From NCBI GenBank assembly GCA_024699855.1, contig JAMPIQ010000003.1, forward strand, positions 2,852,001 through 2,916,000: DNA of 64,000 nucleotides, in the 5' to 3' direction. This DNA is from Aphelenchoides besseyi. Lineage: Eukaryota; Nematoda; Chromadorea; Rhabditida; Aphelenchoididae. The translations under genes and the position numbers were made by a program. The notes below the pieces were generated by a model. The model made no database searches. It was not told the DNA's origin and saw nothing but the letters and a program-made list of their open reading frames with translations. Of the stretch, positions 44,786-55,247 are shown piece by piece; within the stretch, counting starts at the first letter, position 1; each line of letters starts with the position of its first letter.

Positions 44786-45412
44786 TCAAAATGCAGAAAG
44801 AGAGTGTCGGTGAGATCCCTGGCGATCGATTTTCAATCCAACCAACTGAACACTTGGCGGCAATTTTTCAACCGGGACTTTAACCCAAATTTCTCCTTTG
44901 ACCGGACGACCATTGACGAGCAAATCGACGGTAACGATGTAGCCTGAATAACGTCTTTTGCCTAAACAAGCAAATCGATTTGTATAGTCTTCTGTTTCAC
45001 TCACTGGTCGATGGCTGATTGGACTTCTGACGACCGTTGATATCAGAAAGCTCAATCGAGTTGGTGTGTGAGCTTCCAGAACGCGAATTGCTGTAACGAG
45101 AAGCTGAACGACGTGCATGTGAAATCGACGTTTGTTTCTTTTCACCAGAAATAGCACGTGGTTTCTGAATTGAACGAGATGCACGACGCGCAGGCAAATT
45201 TTGACGATCTTTTGACGGAGGAGCTAGAAACAAGTAGAATCCAAGAGTTACACACAATTTGTTTTCATGATCTTACGCTGTTCAATTGCATCTTCAGCAT
45301 TTGAGTTGGATGAGTCGCTGGGAATGTAAGCGAAGATAGGACGAGCATTCGGACGTCCACGACTGATGACACGACGACCACGAGATTGAGCACGATAACG
45401 TTTAGTTGGCAT
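44786..45412 (-). CDS. Highly basic R/S-rich protein, unrecognised
   Basis: Three exons from the ATG at 45412: an arginine-rich start (MPTKRYRAQSRGRRVISRGR), a central R/S-rich exon (ARRASRSIQKPRA, SASRYSNSRSGSS) and an ordered C-terminal exon (YIVTVDLLVNGRPVKGEIWV, VPVEKLPPSVQLVGLKI) ending SLSAF at 44786. The composition recalls chromatin-binding spermatid proteins, but this is composition only. It converges on the K/E-rich gene at 43747 with about 70 bp between the stops. Confidence 0.65.
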
Positions 45413-45655
45413 ACTCGAAAGCAGAAAACGAAATGACTGGTCAGAAACTCGAAGAGAAAACAAATGAATCGATTGTCAGTTTGATCGTTAGATTTAACCG
45501 GTACAAAGTTCTTTCCAAGTTACTTTTCGAACGCTTAACAGAATCTCTGTCGATCGACTTAATAGCGAATACTGACTGGAATATGAACAAAAGATGTTGG
45601 GAATCAGTTTATTTGTAATCGGCATAATGACAAGAACAACAACTATTCTTTGGAT

Positions 45656-45826
45656 CTATGAGTCGAAGTCATTCCATGACTCAACAGCATCACGACCGTA
45701 TCTCGACTGCTGTTTGTAGCACTTGCATCGTCGTCCATTTATATAGTAGTTGGTGTAGGCCATCGACGGCTCAATCAGAAGAAACAAGCAGAATGCGAAG
45801 AGCGTAAACAAGACGAGAAGTTTCAT
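45656..45826 (-). CDS. Small secreted peptide, 56 residues
   Basis: A single exon encodes a strong signal peptide (MKLLVLFTLFAFCLFLLIEP, cleavage after SMA likely) and a mature peptide of about 32 residues with a CKC pair and aromatic residues (YTNYYINGRRCKCY). It lacks the dibasic-spaced repeats of neuropeptide precursors, apart from one RR. Function unknown; a short antimicrobial or signalling peptide is possible. Confidence 0.65.
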   Translation of the reverse strand: MKLLVLFTLFAFCLFLLIEPSMAYTNYYINGRRCKCYKQQSRYGRDAVESWNDFDS

Positions 45827-46339
45827 TTTGTAGTCAATCGGAACTACAGTGATCACGTTGACGTAAACTCTTGGCTTTTATACGGTCCAAGTGTCTATGC
45901 GGCGGCCTCAAACTTTGTGATCAACGCCCACTATTCACGGAATTCTTCGCAGTCTCGAGTTCGTAACAAATGAGTAACAAAAGAACAGAACTTTGCGAAT
46001 AAACTCAACTTTGTGATCATTCAATTAAAAAGTGTAAACACATTCCGCAGCATTTAACGTTATTCGAGTCATTGAGTAAACAAAAGTGAGTCAACATGAC
46101 CGTAGGATATTGCCCTCGACAAATTTGGATCGCTCTTGACTGGGAATAAGAGTTCAATTGGTTCACATGACTAAAACATGACATTCCCAGTACAGAAGTT
46201 CTGTTCTTCAAAAATGCAAATGAAATTTTATTTTTTTTGGATTGTTGATCGGTTTGTGTCGAGATGTCGATCTTTCGTTTCAAAGCACGTAATCAACAGA
46301 AAGGAACTCAAAAGCAACAAGAACAACAACAATCACCGA

Positions 46340-46900
46340 ATGCTACCGACAAAACGAAAAGTGACGATGCGAAGCAAAAGTTTGGAGCCCCAACGTTCCT
46401 TCAATATCGTGGGTTCTCAGATCGCAAACGTTTTAACTCAAAGTTTAGGGACAGAAATCGAAGAAATGTTCAAAGCTGACGAGAAGCGATTGTTCTACTC
46501 CCGATTAATTAGCAATGGACTTCTCGTTCTTGCTGTCATCATGACCATCGGATCTGTTTTGTACATGATCAGTGAACTGGCAATGTGGAGTTGGAGTCGA
46601 AAGGAAGCGGAAGAGGTCCTCAGCAAATGCGGAACTCCGTGGAAACGCACTGATTGTATTCGTTGCATCAAAACGAACGATCAGCAACCAGTTAATGTGC
46701 CTATGAGTCGAAGTGCTGTGAGTTCAAAACAGACGACTGATTAATGAGCTTGCTATTAGATTTGTCACGGACAAGACGAACAATCGTCGATGAACTGTCA
46801 ATGGAAGTTGAGCGAAGATCATTTCAACTGCGCTCATTCAACAATCTCCAACAAACTTTTGTGTTTTATCGACAGCGCTCTGACGTCAATCAATGAATAA
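46340..46900 (+). CDS. Type II membrane protein with cysteine-rich ectodomain
   Basis: Two exons (intron 46716-46758, GTGAGT...TATTAG) encode about 170 residues: a basic cytosolic head (RKVTMRSKSLEPQRS), one transmembrane segment (LISNGLLVLAVIMTIGSVLY) and an outside domain with eight or so cysteines (LSKCGTPW, DCIRCIKT, ICHG, NCQW, NCAH, LLCF) ending TSINE. No family was recognised. An overlapping frame starts at the ATG at 46264 (MSIFRFKARNQQK) and could be an alternative N-terminus if spliced. Confidence 0.65.
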
Positions 46901-47283
46901 AATCATCTTTTGTTGAGGCTTTCGATAATAATTTAACGCTCAAAATTGAATTTTCGGAATACTATTTCGAAAATGACCTGTTGAGTAGCAGCGATCTAAC
47001 AGAAAAAGCCAAACTGAAAAGACTGGTTCAATTATCGTCGTTGACCAAACACCGTATTTCATCTCATAAAAGGACAAGACCCGTCAATTTTTCGAGCACC
47101 TCAAAAGAACCCGTCAATTAGGGGGGTCCGAGCAATTAGAAGGTGCCCGTTTACTAGACGAAATACAGTAATTTGATTTCGACTTTTTTGTTCAATATAA
47201 TTCACAGCTGCATGCTAATATGATCTTATTCGCCTACTTCGATTATATTCTGCCACCTTCTAATCGACATCTGGAGAGTTAAA
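46901..47283. other. Spacer, no gene
   Basis: Short intergenic stretch with an AATAAA right after the previous stop; it should hold the receptor's promoter. No other feature was supported. Confidence 0.5.
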
Positions 47284-48522
47284 ATGGAGAAATATGCTCA
47301 AAATATTAAGATCTATCAGCGTTTTATGTTTATCAATGCAATTTTCTGTTGTGGTATTACCGTATTTGTTGTGCTGTTAATTTTCACAAAAACTCCTCGA
47401 TCGATGCATTCCTTTCGTTGGTACTTGTTGAACATAATGGTGAGATGGTTGATGAGTATGTTTTGAACTGGTTTTTAGTTGTGGTCATCCATTTTCGATG
47501 TCTTCATGAGCGTATTTTATGAGCCCGAGTTGATGTTTCCAGCGGTTGGAATGTGTTCAAATGGACTTCTACAACATTTGCACTACTCACCACTCATTAC
47601 ATTCACTGTATTTTTGTTGTTATTGGGCGGTACTGGAATGTCGGTTTTTGTTGCCTTCCTATTTCGATTGTCCTCAATAACCGACAAGACCCGCTGGTTG
47701 CATCGACCAGGTTCATTTGCGTTGATGATCTTCATTCATTTCGGTTATGCGTTGCCAACTTACATTTTCCCGTGGATTGCCGTTAATTCTAATGAAGAGA
47801 CAAACCTGGAACTTCAACAAGTATGCTCAATCATAATATTCCGTATTTTCTCTTTAGAACTTCCCCGAGGTGTACATACTTTCACGTGGACGATCTTGCA
47901 TTTTCATCTCTTGGAAATTTTCTCCAGTTTCAGTGAGTTTTGAATCTCGAGTTTAATCGATGTTTCTGCTTTAGACCACACTCTTTTTTGTGTCTGCTCT
48001 GTTTCAAATGGCTATATGCATCGTCATTGTGTACATGCTTCGTACCATCGTGCTGCGAAAAACCGAGCTGATTCGTCACACAATGTCCAAACGAACTTAC
48101 GATCTTCATATGCAGCTGACAAGATCTCTTTTTTTATTCAAGTAAAAACGATTCGAAGACTTTTTGTCACTATCAATGCTTTTAGTTTTTTGATTCCAGC
48201 TATCATCCTGATTTTGCCGTTCACGATAATCATTGTGATGATTTTGACAAATCAAAACACAGAACGTGAGTTTACGACTCAGTTTTTTTAACGATTATCA
48301 ACAGGAACTCGCAGTTTGGGTCTTTTACTGATGGCTTTTGGCAGCATGCACTCGACTTTTAACGCCATTTCTATGATCATTGTCGTTGGTCCCTATCGAA
48401 GAGCTTGCATCAAACCAATCTACAAGTTTATTGACATATTGAAAAGCCTTTCATCGCCATCAATACTCCACTTTACATCGTCTCCAGCGGCCAAACCCCG
48501 ATTTGTAGTTTCAGTTTACTAA
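47284..48522 (+). CDS. Seven-TM chemoreceptor, Str superfamily (Srh/Sri-like)
   Basis: Six exons encode about 330 residues with seven hydrophobic segments, beginning with FINAIFCCGITVFVVLLIF. Diagnostic points are the second segment starting LWSSIFDV, the loop RLSSITDKTRW after the third, a fifth segment preceded by TNLELQQ-NFPEVY, a sixth after the RTYDLHMQLTRSL loop, and the C-terminal GSMHSTFNAISMIIVVGPYRR. The PYRR end is the hallmark of Srh/Str receptors. These receptors are expressed mainly in chemosensory neurons, usually as large lineage-specific families. No stop or shift was seen. Confidence 0.88.
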
Positions 48523-48768
48523 AATTCCCAACCATTTACGTTGTTTGCTAGGTGATTAAATCGAAAAATGTACTTGTCGATTATCAATAGATGACCTTTG
48601 TTCAAACTCATCAGTTTTTATCATCCGACCGCTTGAACTTTACACTACGAAACCGAAATGCTATCGAGTTGGGTGGTCCGCCATAAACGAAAATTTTCTA
48701 ATCAGAAAGGACTTTGCGAACACTAAACATAAGCGTTCCAATCAATTCATTTGCTTAACAGAAATAAA

Positions 48769-49742
48769 ATGTCTTTCAAGGGTAAAGTTGTTATTGTGAC
48801 TGGTGAGTATTGGAGAAATAAGATGTGATTTCTCCGTTGTAGGATCTAGCAGTGGAATTGGAAGTGATTGTGCAGTTTTGTTCGCAGAAGACGGCGCTTC
48901 AGTCACTATTCATGGCCAATCAAACGAAAGATTGAAGGAGACTGAGAAGTTACTGGAGAAAGCAAACGTTCCAAGTGATCGTTGGCTTCGAGTTGTTGGA
49001 CCAATTGAATCGGTGGACACTCAAAAAAAATTGATTGAAAAAACTGTTGAGAAATTTGGTCGAATTGACGTTCTGGTTTGTTACATGTACGAGTATGATC
49101 GAGTTAAAGTATTAGGTGAATAACGCTGGACTGTATCGAAAGAATGATTTGGATCCTGAAAGCTTGGAAAACTTTGAGTATTTGGTCGACGTGAACTTGA
49201 AGAGGTGATTTGGAGCATTTTGAGAAAACTCTTCTTTTAGCGTCGTTTCACTCACTCGTTTGGCTCTTCCACATTTGGAGAAAACTGGTGGAAATGTTCG
49301 TTGATTTGTTCGTTTGATTGATTTGCTTTTAAGGTGGTCAACGTATCATCGATCTACGGACAACGAGGAACAGCGGCGTTGTCGAACTATGCAATAACGA
49401 AAGCAGGAGTTGAACAGTTTACTCGAAACGCTGCAATTGCTTACGGAAAACGAGGAGTCCGAGTTAACGCCGTCAGGTTCTTTGTTCGTCGATGCTAAAC
49501 ATACTAATTGCTTGCTTAGTCCCGGGGCTATTGAAAGCCGATTCGGAACTCGTGATGGAACAGATCCGGCAACGGCTAACGCTGCTTATCGTTACTTTCT
49601 CGATCGGACAGTACCGTTGAATCGAATGGGCAAACCGCGAGAAGTTAGTCAAGTTATTTGGTTTCTTGCATCCGATCGAGCATCCTATGTTCACGGAGCC
49701 GTCTACTTCGTTGACGGAGGCTCATCGTCAGGACAATTCTAA
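48769..49742 (+). CDS. Short-chain dehydrogenase/reductase
   Basis: This is an NAD(P)-dependent oxidoreductase of the classical SDR type, about 255 residues in six exons. Motifs are TGSSSGIG at about residues 11-18 (dinucleotide binding), NNAG near 90, the catalytic serine in VSSIYGQRGTAALS, the catalytic YAITK, and SPGAIESRFG after it. The C-terminus SYVHGAVYFVDGGSSSGQ is typical of the family. Substrate cannot be told. No signal peptide; likely cytosolic. A polyadenylation signal (CAATAAAG) is near 49839. Confidence 0.93.
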
Positions 49743-50627
49743 GGATTCTCGTGTTATCATGTTGCGTTTTTAGCACACTCTACGACTGGTAATTTTTGTA
49801 CTTCCTATTAATAATGTGAATGAGAGAATGACGTTCAATAAAGTTGACTACGAAGCCCACAAATTGCAGATAAGAGCGGAAACGTAACAACACTTCCTAT
49901 GTTTCCGCTAAACGGATCTGAAAACAAATTTGTTCATCGTTTAAAAATCAGAAGTCTGGTTTCTGTTGTTCGATTAAGTGCTTTTTGAATCACATGATTT
50001 CGGTTTATTCCCGGGCTTTTTTGTTGTTTTGCATTGAAGAGGACGCGTAAATGAAAGTGGACAAACGGAAACTCCGGAAATTGAAAGAGCAAACGCACAG
50101 AAACGTTCGCACAGTCATCAGCAATCTCTCTGGGTCATTGCGGCTGTGATGGTTGAAAGGAGTGGAGACAACAAACAACAATCAGGTTTTAACTCGACGA
50201 TTGGATGATTAATGAACAGCAAAATTGTCTTGTTTAGTGGCGAAATGCAGTTGACATGGTAATAAGTGAATATTTAAAACACAACTCGGAAAACATTTTT
50301 ATTGATTAGTGCGAAGGTGCGAACAAAGGAACCGGAACGTTGTCGTGAAGCACAAACATTTGGAAGCAAACAAACGATAAAGAACATGGAATGAGCAAAC
50401 GACATTCATAACGAAAAATTTTTTAATCAACTGAGGAAGTAAACGGCGTTTACGGAATCGGACTACAGAGTCAAAGATCGTAACATCTTCTGAACTTGTC
50501 TGCCATCGTTGCTTAGGCGAATGACATTGCACGACGACGACGCTCCAACAGCACGCATTGAACGGGACTGAAGTAACAATTCTAAAGCAAACTTCAATTA
50601 AACAAGTTCGTTTGATGTTTGTTGTTA

Positions 50628-50946
50628 CTTTGAATTGATTGATTGCACGCTGTTGGATGTGATGATTGCCGGGTGATCGTTTGGCTATTGGTTGCATTGC
50701 CGGTGGAATAGCCGAATTCATGTAACCGGCGAACGGTGACGTCAATTGTGAATCGACAACCGGTTTCATCATTTGATCTTGATTCATTTGTTGTTTCAAA
50801 AGTACGAACTGTTGGAGTTGAAACAAACTGAAATTAACCACCACGTCATTTCCGTTTCTACTTTCATTACGTACCGATCATTTCCCAACTTCTCCAAGGT
50901 TTTCACGTAATCGGCTGACAACGAATTTGCGGGGTTACTGTCGCTA
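50628..50946 (-). CDS. Exons of an unplaced minus-strand gene
   Basis: Two exons join in phase (donor GTACGT near 50876, acceptor TTTCAG). They encode SLSADYVKTLEKLGNDR, then a glutamine/methionine-rich stretch (LQQFVLLKQQMNQDQMMKP) and NSAIPPAMQPIAKRSPGNHH. The 3' end after the donor GTAACA near 50630 is unresolved, as is any link to the DEP gene upstream. The composition suits a transcription-regulator or scaffold tail. No family assigned. Confidence 0.4.
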
Positions 50947-52282
50947 AAACAAACTCATCTTCAGATGATTTCTGAACCTTGTATTAAGTGACGTATCGAT
51001 GGTGTCACTGAGATTGTTTTCGTTTTCTAATTTCGTATTCTAATCAACTAATATCTCAATTACGTTCTGATTATCTAATCGAAAACAATGTCTGGTTATG
51101 TCATCGGGAAGTCAAATTACAGTAATCTTCTACTTACCCAAAAGTCGCAAGGACACACGAGAAAACGAAAACTAAGTGCACTGCCCAAGTGCCGTACATG
51201 ATTGACGTTCGGAACCTAGACAATTTGATGATTACAGAAGTGGTTGTATCGCGTTTATAAGCACGGAATTAACATTTTGAACAAAGTGAACTTCAAGATC
51301 ACAAAAACAAACGATAAGCTTCGGCCTCTCATCCTCCCACGTGGAAAGGTAATCCACCAGTTATTATGGTAGGCAATTGAAAGAGCAAAAAATTTTTTGG
51401 AAAAGTATCTTTCTTGTGAACAACGAAGTTGGGGGGAAACAAATGATGTTTGTTCGCCCACGTTTGTTACCCAAAAGTTTTATTTTAAAGTTGTAGAAAA
51501 GAACACGACCACATACTCGGTGCGGTAATCAAATTTCCGTCTTCTGATGACTATCAAGCTCTCGACTAGTCATCGCCCGACGATCAAACTCCGAATGTTT
51601 TCGTTTAAATAGTCGAAAGGGAGACGCTAAGACGTTGGAATCCGCTAAATGTAATTTGTCTAATAGTAAATGGATAATCAACAACATTTCTTCGTAATCG
51701 AAATGCCATCATTTTATAAGATGGGATGATGACAGAAATCGCGAGACAAATCAGCGCAATTAAGTGAACCAGAAGATTACGTTTTTCACGTCATCAAAGA
51801 GCCGTGCATCTTCTTCCAATTCTACGGCATTTTATGGACCGAAAAATGGGCGTTGCCAATTAGTTGAAAGCCTATCGGCCGCCCCATTTCGTCTACTCCA
51901 TGGCAACTGATCGATTGAAGTCGTCTGTTACGATTACACGACAAAACTTCTGTTGTCGTCTCTTTGATTTTTGTAGTAGACGCCAACGCAATTGAAAGAT
52001 GACATTTGAAACGGGTCCAAATGTGCACGAGTTTGCGCAATTCGTACAGTCGACGACAACCATACCGGTGAACTACAAATCTCATGGACATACGCGCGTA
52101 ATTGTTGACGAAAATGGACGGAGGAGAAGACGACTCGTCGTACAAATTCTGGTGCTGCTTCGTGACACGAAAGATCGTAAAGCAATCCGGTCATCAAAGT
52201 GCGTCCGAATACGAATCGTTGGTCGAAGCGAAAGAATACGGTTGCGAATTTGGGATGAAGATCGTCGCTGCAAAAGAGTTCA
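50947..52282. other. Mostly non-coding; one ambiguous small ORF
   Basis: Between 50947 and 51990 no exon could be supported. At 52114-52308 a plus-strand frame (SSYKFWCCFVTRKIVKQSG, FGMKIVAAKEFIRDQKKFC) looks protein-like, while the codon-aligned antisense also reads openly. I could not decide which, if either, is used. Confidence 0.35.
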
Positions 52283-53611
52283 TCAGAGATCAGAAAAAAT
52301 TCTGTTGACATGGCCATTAAGCTGCAAAATGTCACAAGTTTCTTCCTCAAAACAAAACACGTCAAAACGGAGACGGTAAAAGTGAATGGAGAAGAAAACG
52401 TTGCGAAGAGCAGTTTTTGGTTGACTATCGATTAACATACGAAAAACGTCATCGAGAACCGCGGATTTGTTTCGAAATAAACGCGTGGATTCACGAGTTT
52501 GTGCCGACAAATGTTCTTGCTCACGATCTAGGCGTTTTAATCGTTGAACTGGTGTTTGCAGTTTCTGTTGGTTGAACATCAAAAAACGACTTTTATGAGT
52601 TGCAACGATTACAATCATTTTTCTTTAGAACGTAAACCTTAAGGAACAATTACAAGCTGCATATTAACGCAATTAAAAGTTATCATTTGAACAATTGGAA
52701 TTTGACGAGAACTGGAGTAGAGGAATTGTGTTTGATGTCCACGAGGTGTAGCGGTCTTTTCATCGGTGGTGTTCGATTCACGACCGGAGATTTGACGGCG
52801 CAAATTGATGCATTGAGATTGCGTGGTTTCTTGCGATTGAAGGAATTTCGAAGGCGAGTGAACGGCGTTTTGAGTTTCTGTGGTTCTTCATCTACGTCTT
52901 CCTGATGAATCGTCTTGTTTTCCTCGTCTTCGACACTCGAAGCATAAACGTCGAATTTGGCAGTTGGCGAAACGAAACGATTGAGTCGCTTTCTGAAGTC
53001 GTTCGATCATCGTTGAAAACCCAAAAGAACTCACTTTATTGTGCTCAACGCCTCGGGAGCTCGTGACGTTCGTTCCAGTGATGAAGCGCGTTGAATCGAT
53101 TCGGAGGTGTTCGGAAGATAAGTTTGGACTCCAATTTTTGTGAAGCTAAAAATTGAAGCTAAAGAACGGCAACGAATGGGAATATACGTGTAAAACGACC
53201 TGGAATCGTCGATGAACTTTGATTTGTTGCCGGAAACAGGGCCCACGATTTCATCGGCCATCAGCCGTTGGATGACTGCCATTGCATTTTCCCTGAAAAT
53301 TGTTCACCAAGAAAAACTTTTTGATGTACCTTCGAATCTCTCGTTCCGGATAGACGTTTTGTAGCGCTTTGATTACGCTTTCACGCAAAACTTCTCCACT
53401 GAAAATTCCGGTCGGTTGACTGTTCAGAAGACGTTGGAAAACGGAGCATTCGGTTTGTGGTGTTTCGGTATAAATCAAACGAATAATCTGATACCACTGA
53501 AACAGTTCAATAAGATGTAAACAAACCATGTAAACTTACTCGTCGTGTAGCTTCGAAGTTGCCTTCAACTATCGTTCGAGAACGTCGAATTGCGGGTGTT
53601 CGCATATTCAT
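52283..53611 (-). CDS. Second DEP-domain protein, LET-99/DEPDC1-like
   Basis: From the ATG at 53611 a short basic exon (RTIVEGNFEATRR) is followed by a DEP fold: WYQIIRLIYTETPQTECSVF, GIFSGEVLRESVIKAL, VYPEREIRR-ENAMAVIQRLMADEIVGPV. Exon order and intron positions match the DEP gene at 55248-58183 (short start exon, W-led exon, NA-led exon). The following exons are charged and serine rich, without a further domain that I recognise (FNRKKPRNLNAS; QKLQTPVQRLKRL; RLFRNKSAVLDDVFRML). The stop I can read is at 52283, but the last splice is uncertain and the gene may run on. LET-99 positions the mitotic spindle through G-protein signalling; the role here is inferred. Confidence 0.6.
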
Positions 53612-53910
53612 AACCGTTGAATCTGAACAAAAAACTTGAAGATGAAGAACAAAAACGGAACAAATTCTCTTCGGTGCTAAACAGAAAGTTTCGATGTTTC
53701 GATCGAGTTCTTGTGCGCGAAATCGATTTTGGTTGGTGAGCTCGAAGTAACAACTTTGATCTACACACGACTAGAAGCGACAATGACTTTAACCCATGTT
53801 GATCTTTCGATGAACTTTAACGTTAAAATAACAAGAATTTTGCATATGCTGCAAAATTCGTTGGAAAGAATAAGGTCGCGTTTCATTCAGCAGTTGTCGC
53901 AGCGGCTAAG

Positions 53911-54935
53911 ATGGTCGGCAAGTGGTTGGTCCTCGTCGTTGTTCCAATGGTTGTCGTCTACGAAATAGCTTCTCAATCGACCGAATTAACAAGCCAGCTT
54001 ACAAGCACTTTGACCTCCGCGGTTTCTATTGGCCGTGATCCGATCATCGATTTTGGTACCGACAAAGGAGAGAAGCGAATTTTCGGTCATTTCACGTTGT
54101 TTTGGTTGTGTGTGGTGTCGGCGATTGTTGTGTTGATTATTTTGGCGTGTTCAGTTTCGTGTATTTTCGATTTAAAGAATAGACGTCACAAGTTGCCGAG
54201 CGAAGGCGAGGTCTCGAAGCGTCGCAAACGTAAAGGAAAAGTGAGCAACAATATGTTCGTATCTTCAACTAATCGATCAATTTTAAGAACAAACAAGCTG
54301 AAACCAAAGAGGCAGAATCGAAGGTTCCAGTCGTTCCAGCGGCCGACTATTCCGATGGTCTTACGAGCACGGCACGTCGTTCGAAGCGCCCAACTTTGGT
54401 CGAGAAACGTCGTCTCGTCGAGAAGGCGGCTGCTCATTTCAGCGAAATGTCTTCGTATTCCAAAGATCAATCGAAAGAACAAGAAGATAAAACTCAGGAA
54501 GAAACTCCACCGATTGTTGATGCGGTAAGCTCTTATGTCTCTATTTTAAATGCTAAACGATCTTTAGAAGCCAATTGGAAGTGCGTACGTTTTGGACAAG
54601 CAAAACGAAAATCTGCAACTTGATCCAACTCAACGTTCGATGAGTGGTGTTGGCATTAGCAAAGTAATTTATGTCCATTATACGTTGAATGGAAACTGTA
54701 ATTTCAGAGCTCAAAACGTCATCGCCATCGCTCCAAGACGTCGAAACGTTCACGCAAGTCAGCTCCTGCAGCTTCATTGGCGGTCAATTCAACTCAACCA
54801 GAGGGTTCAGAAAGTGACAGTTTGAGTCATTCGTATTCTTGCGATTGTTCTCATCCACTCAGCGGAGGTGAACACAGAAGCGGAACTCACAAAGCCAACG
54901 AATCAAAGCAGACTCCGAAGCCGGATAAGAAGTGA
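53911..54935 (+). CDS. Single-pass membrane protein with long basic tail, unrecognised
   Basis: Five exons. A signal peptide (MVGKWLVLVVVPMVVVYEIA) leads to a short Ser/Thr-rich ectodomain, a transmembrane segment (LFWLCVVSAIVVLIILACSV) and a cytosolic tail of over 200 residues. The tail has a strong basic stop-transfer (KRRKRKGK), an ordered part (RPTLVEKRRLVEKAAAHF), an acidic stretch, SAYVLDKQNE, an RS/K-rich block (QKRHRHRSKTSKRSRKS) and an end at PKPDKK. It lies between the two DEP genes on the opposite strand. A possible distant relative is the protein at 35326. Function unknown. Confidence 0.7.
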
Positions 54936-55247
54936 TTCGAGTTCGTTCGTTGATACGAAAGTGAAAATAAAAAGTAGCATTTGAGTTGCATTTTATGATC
55001 TTAAACTTTGAACAAACGATATTAACTAACAACTTTATTTAGTGAAACGAATCTTATGTACAAACAATGGAACCGTAATTTCTGATCGAAGGTGTATATC
55101 CCGTCATATCTTTTGGATGAGAGCGATTATGTACAAAAACAAGTGTTTTGGATAGAAGTTTGAGATCGAAAGACGACGTTCAGGGTTGAGGGGGCAACGG
55201 TGCTTGTGACTAATTAGGTGTTGAGATTTCTAGTTGGTTGTGACGAT

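Noticed and set aside
51999..52379. Plus-strand ORF of 126 codons
   Set aside because: The second half is arginine-rich out-of-frame reading of the overlapping 52114-52308 frame, and the antisense is equally open; no decision possible.
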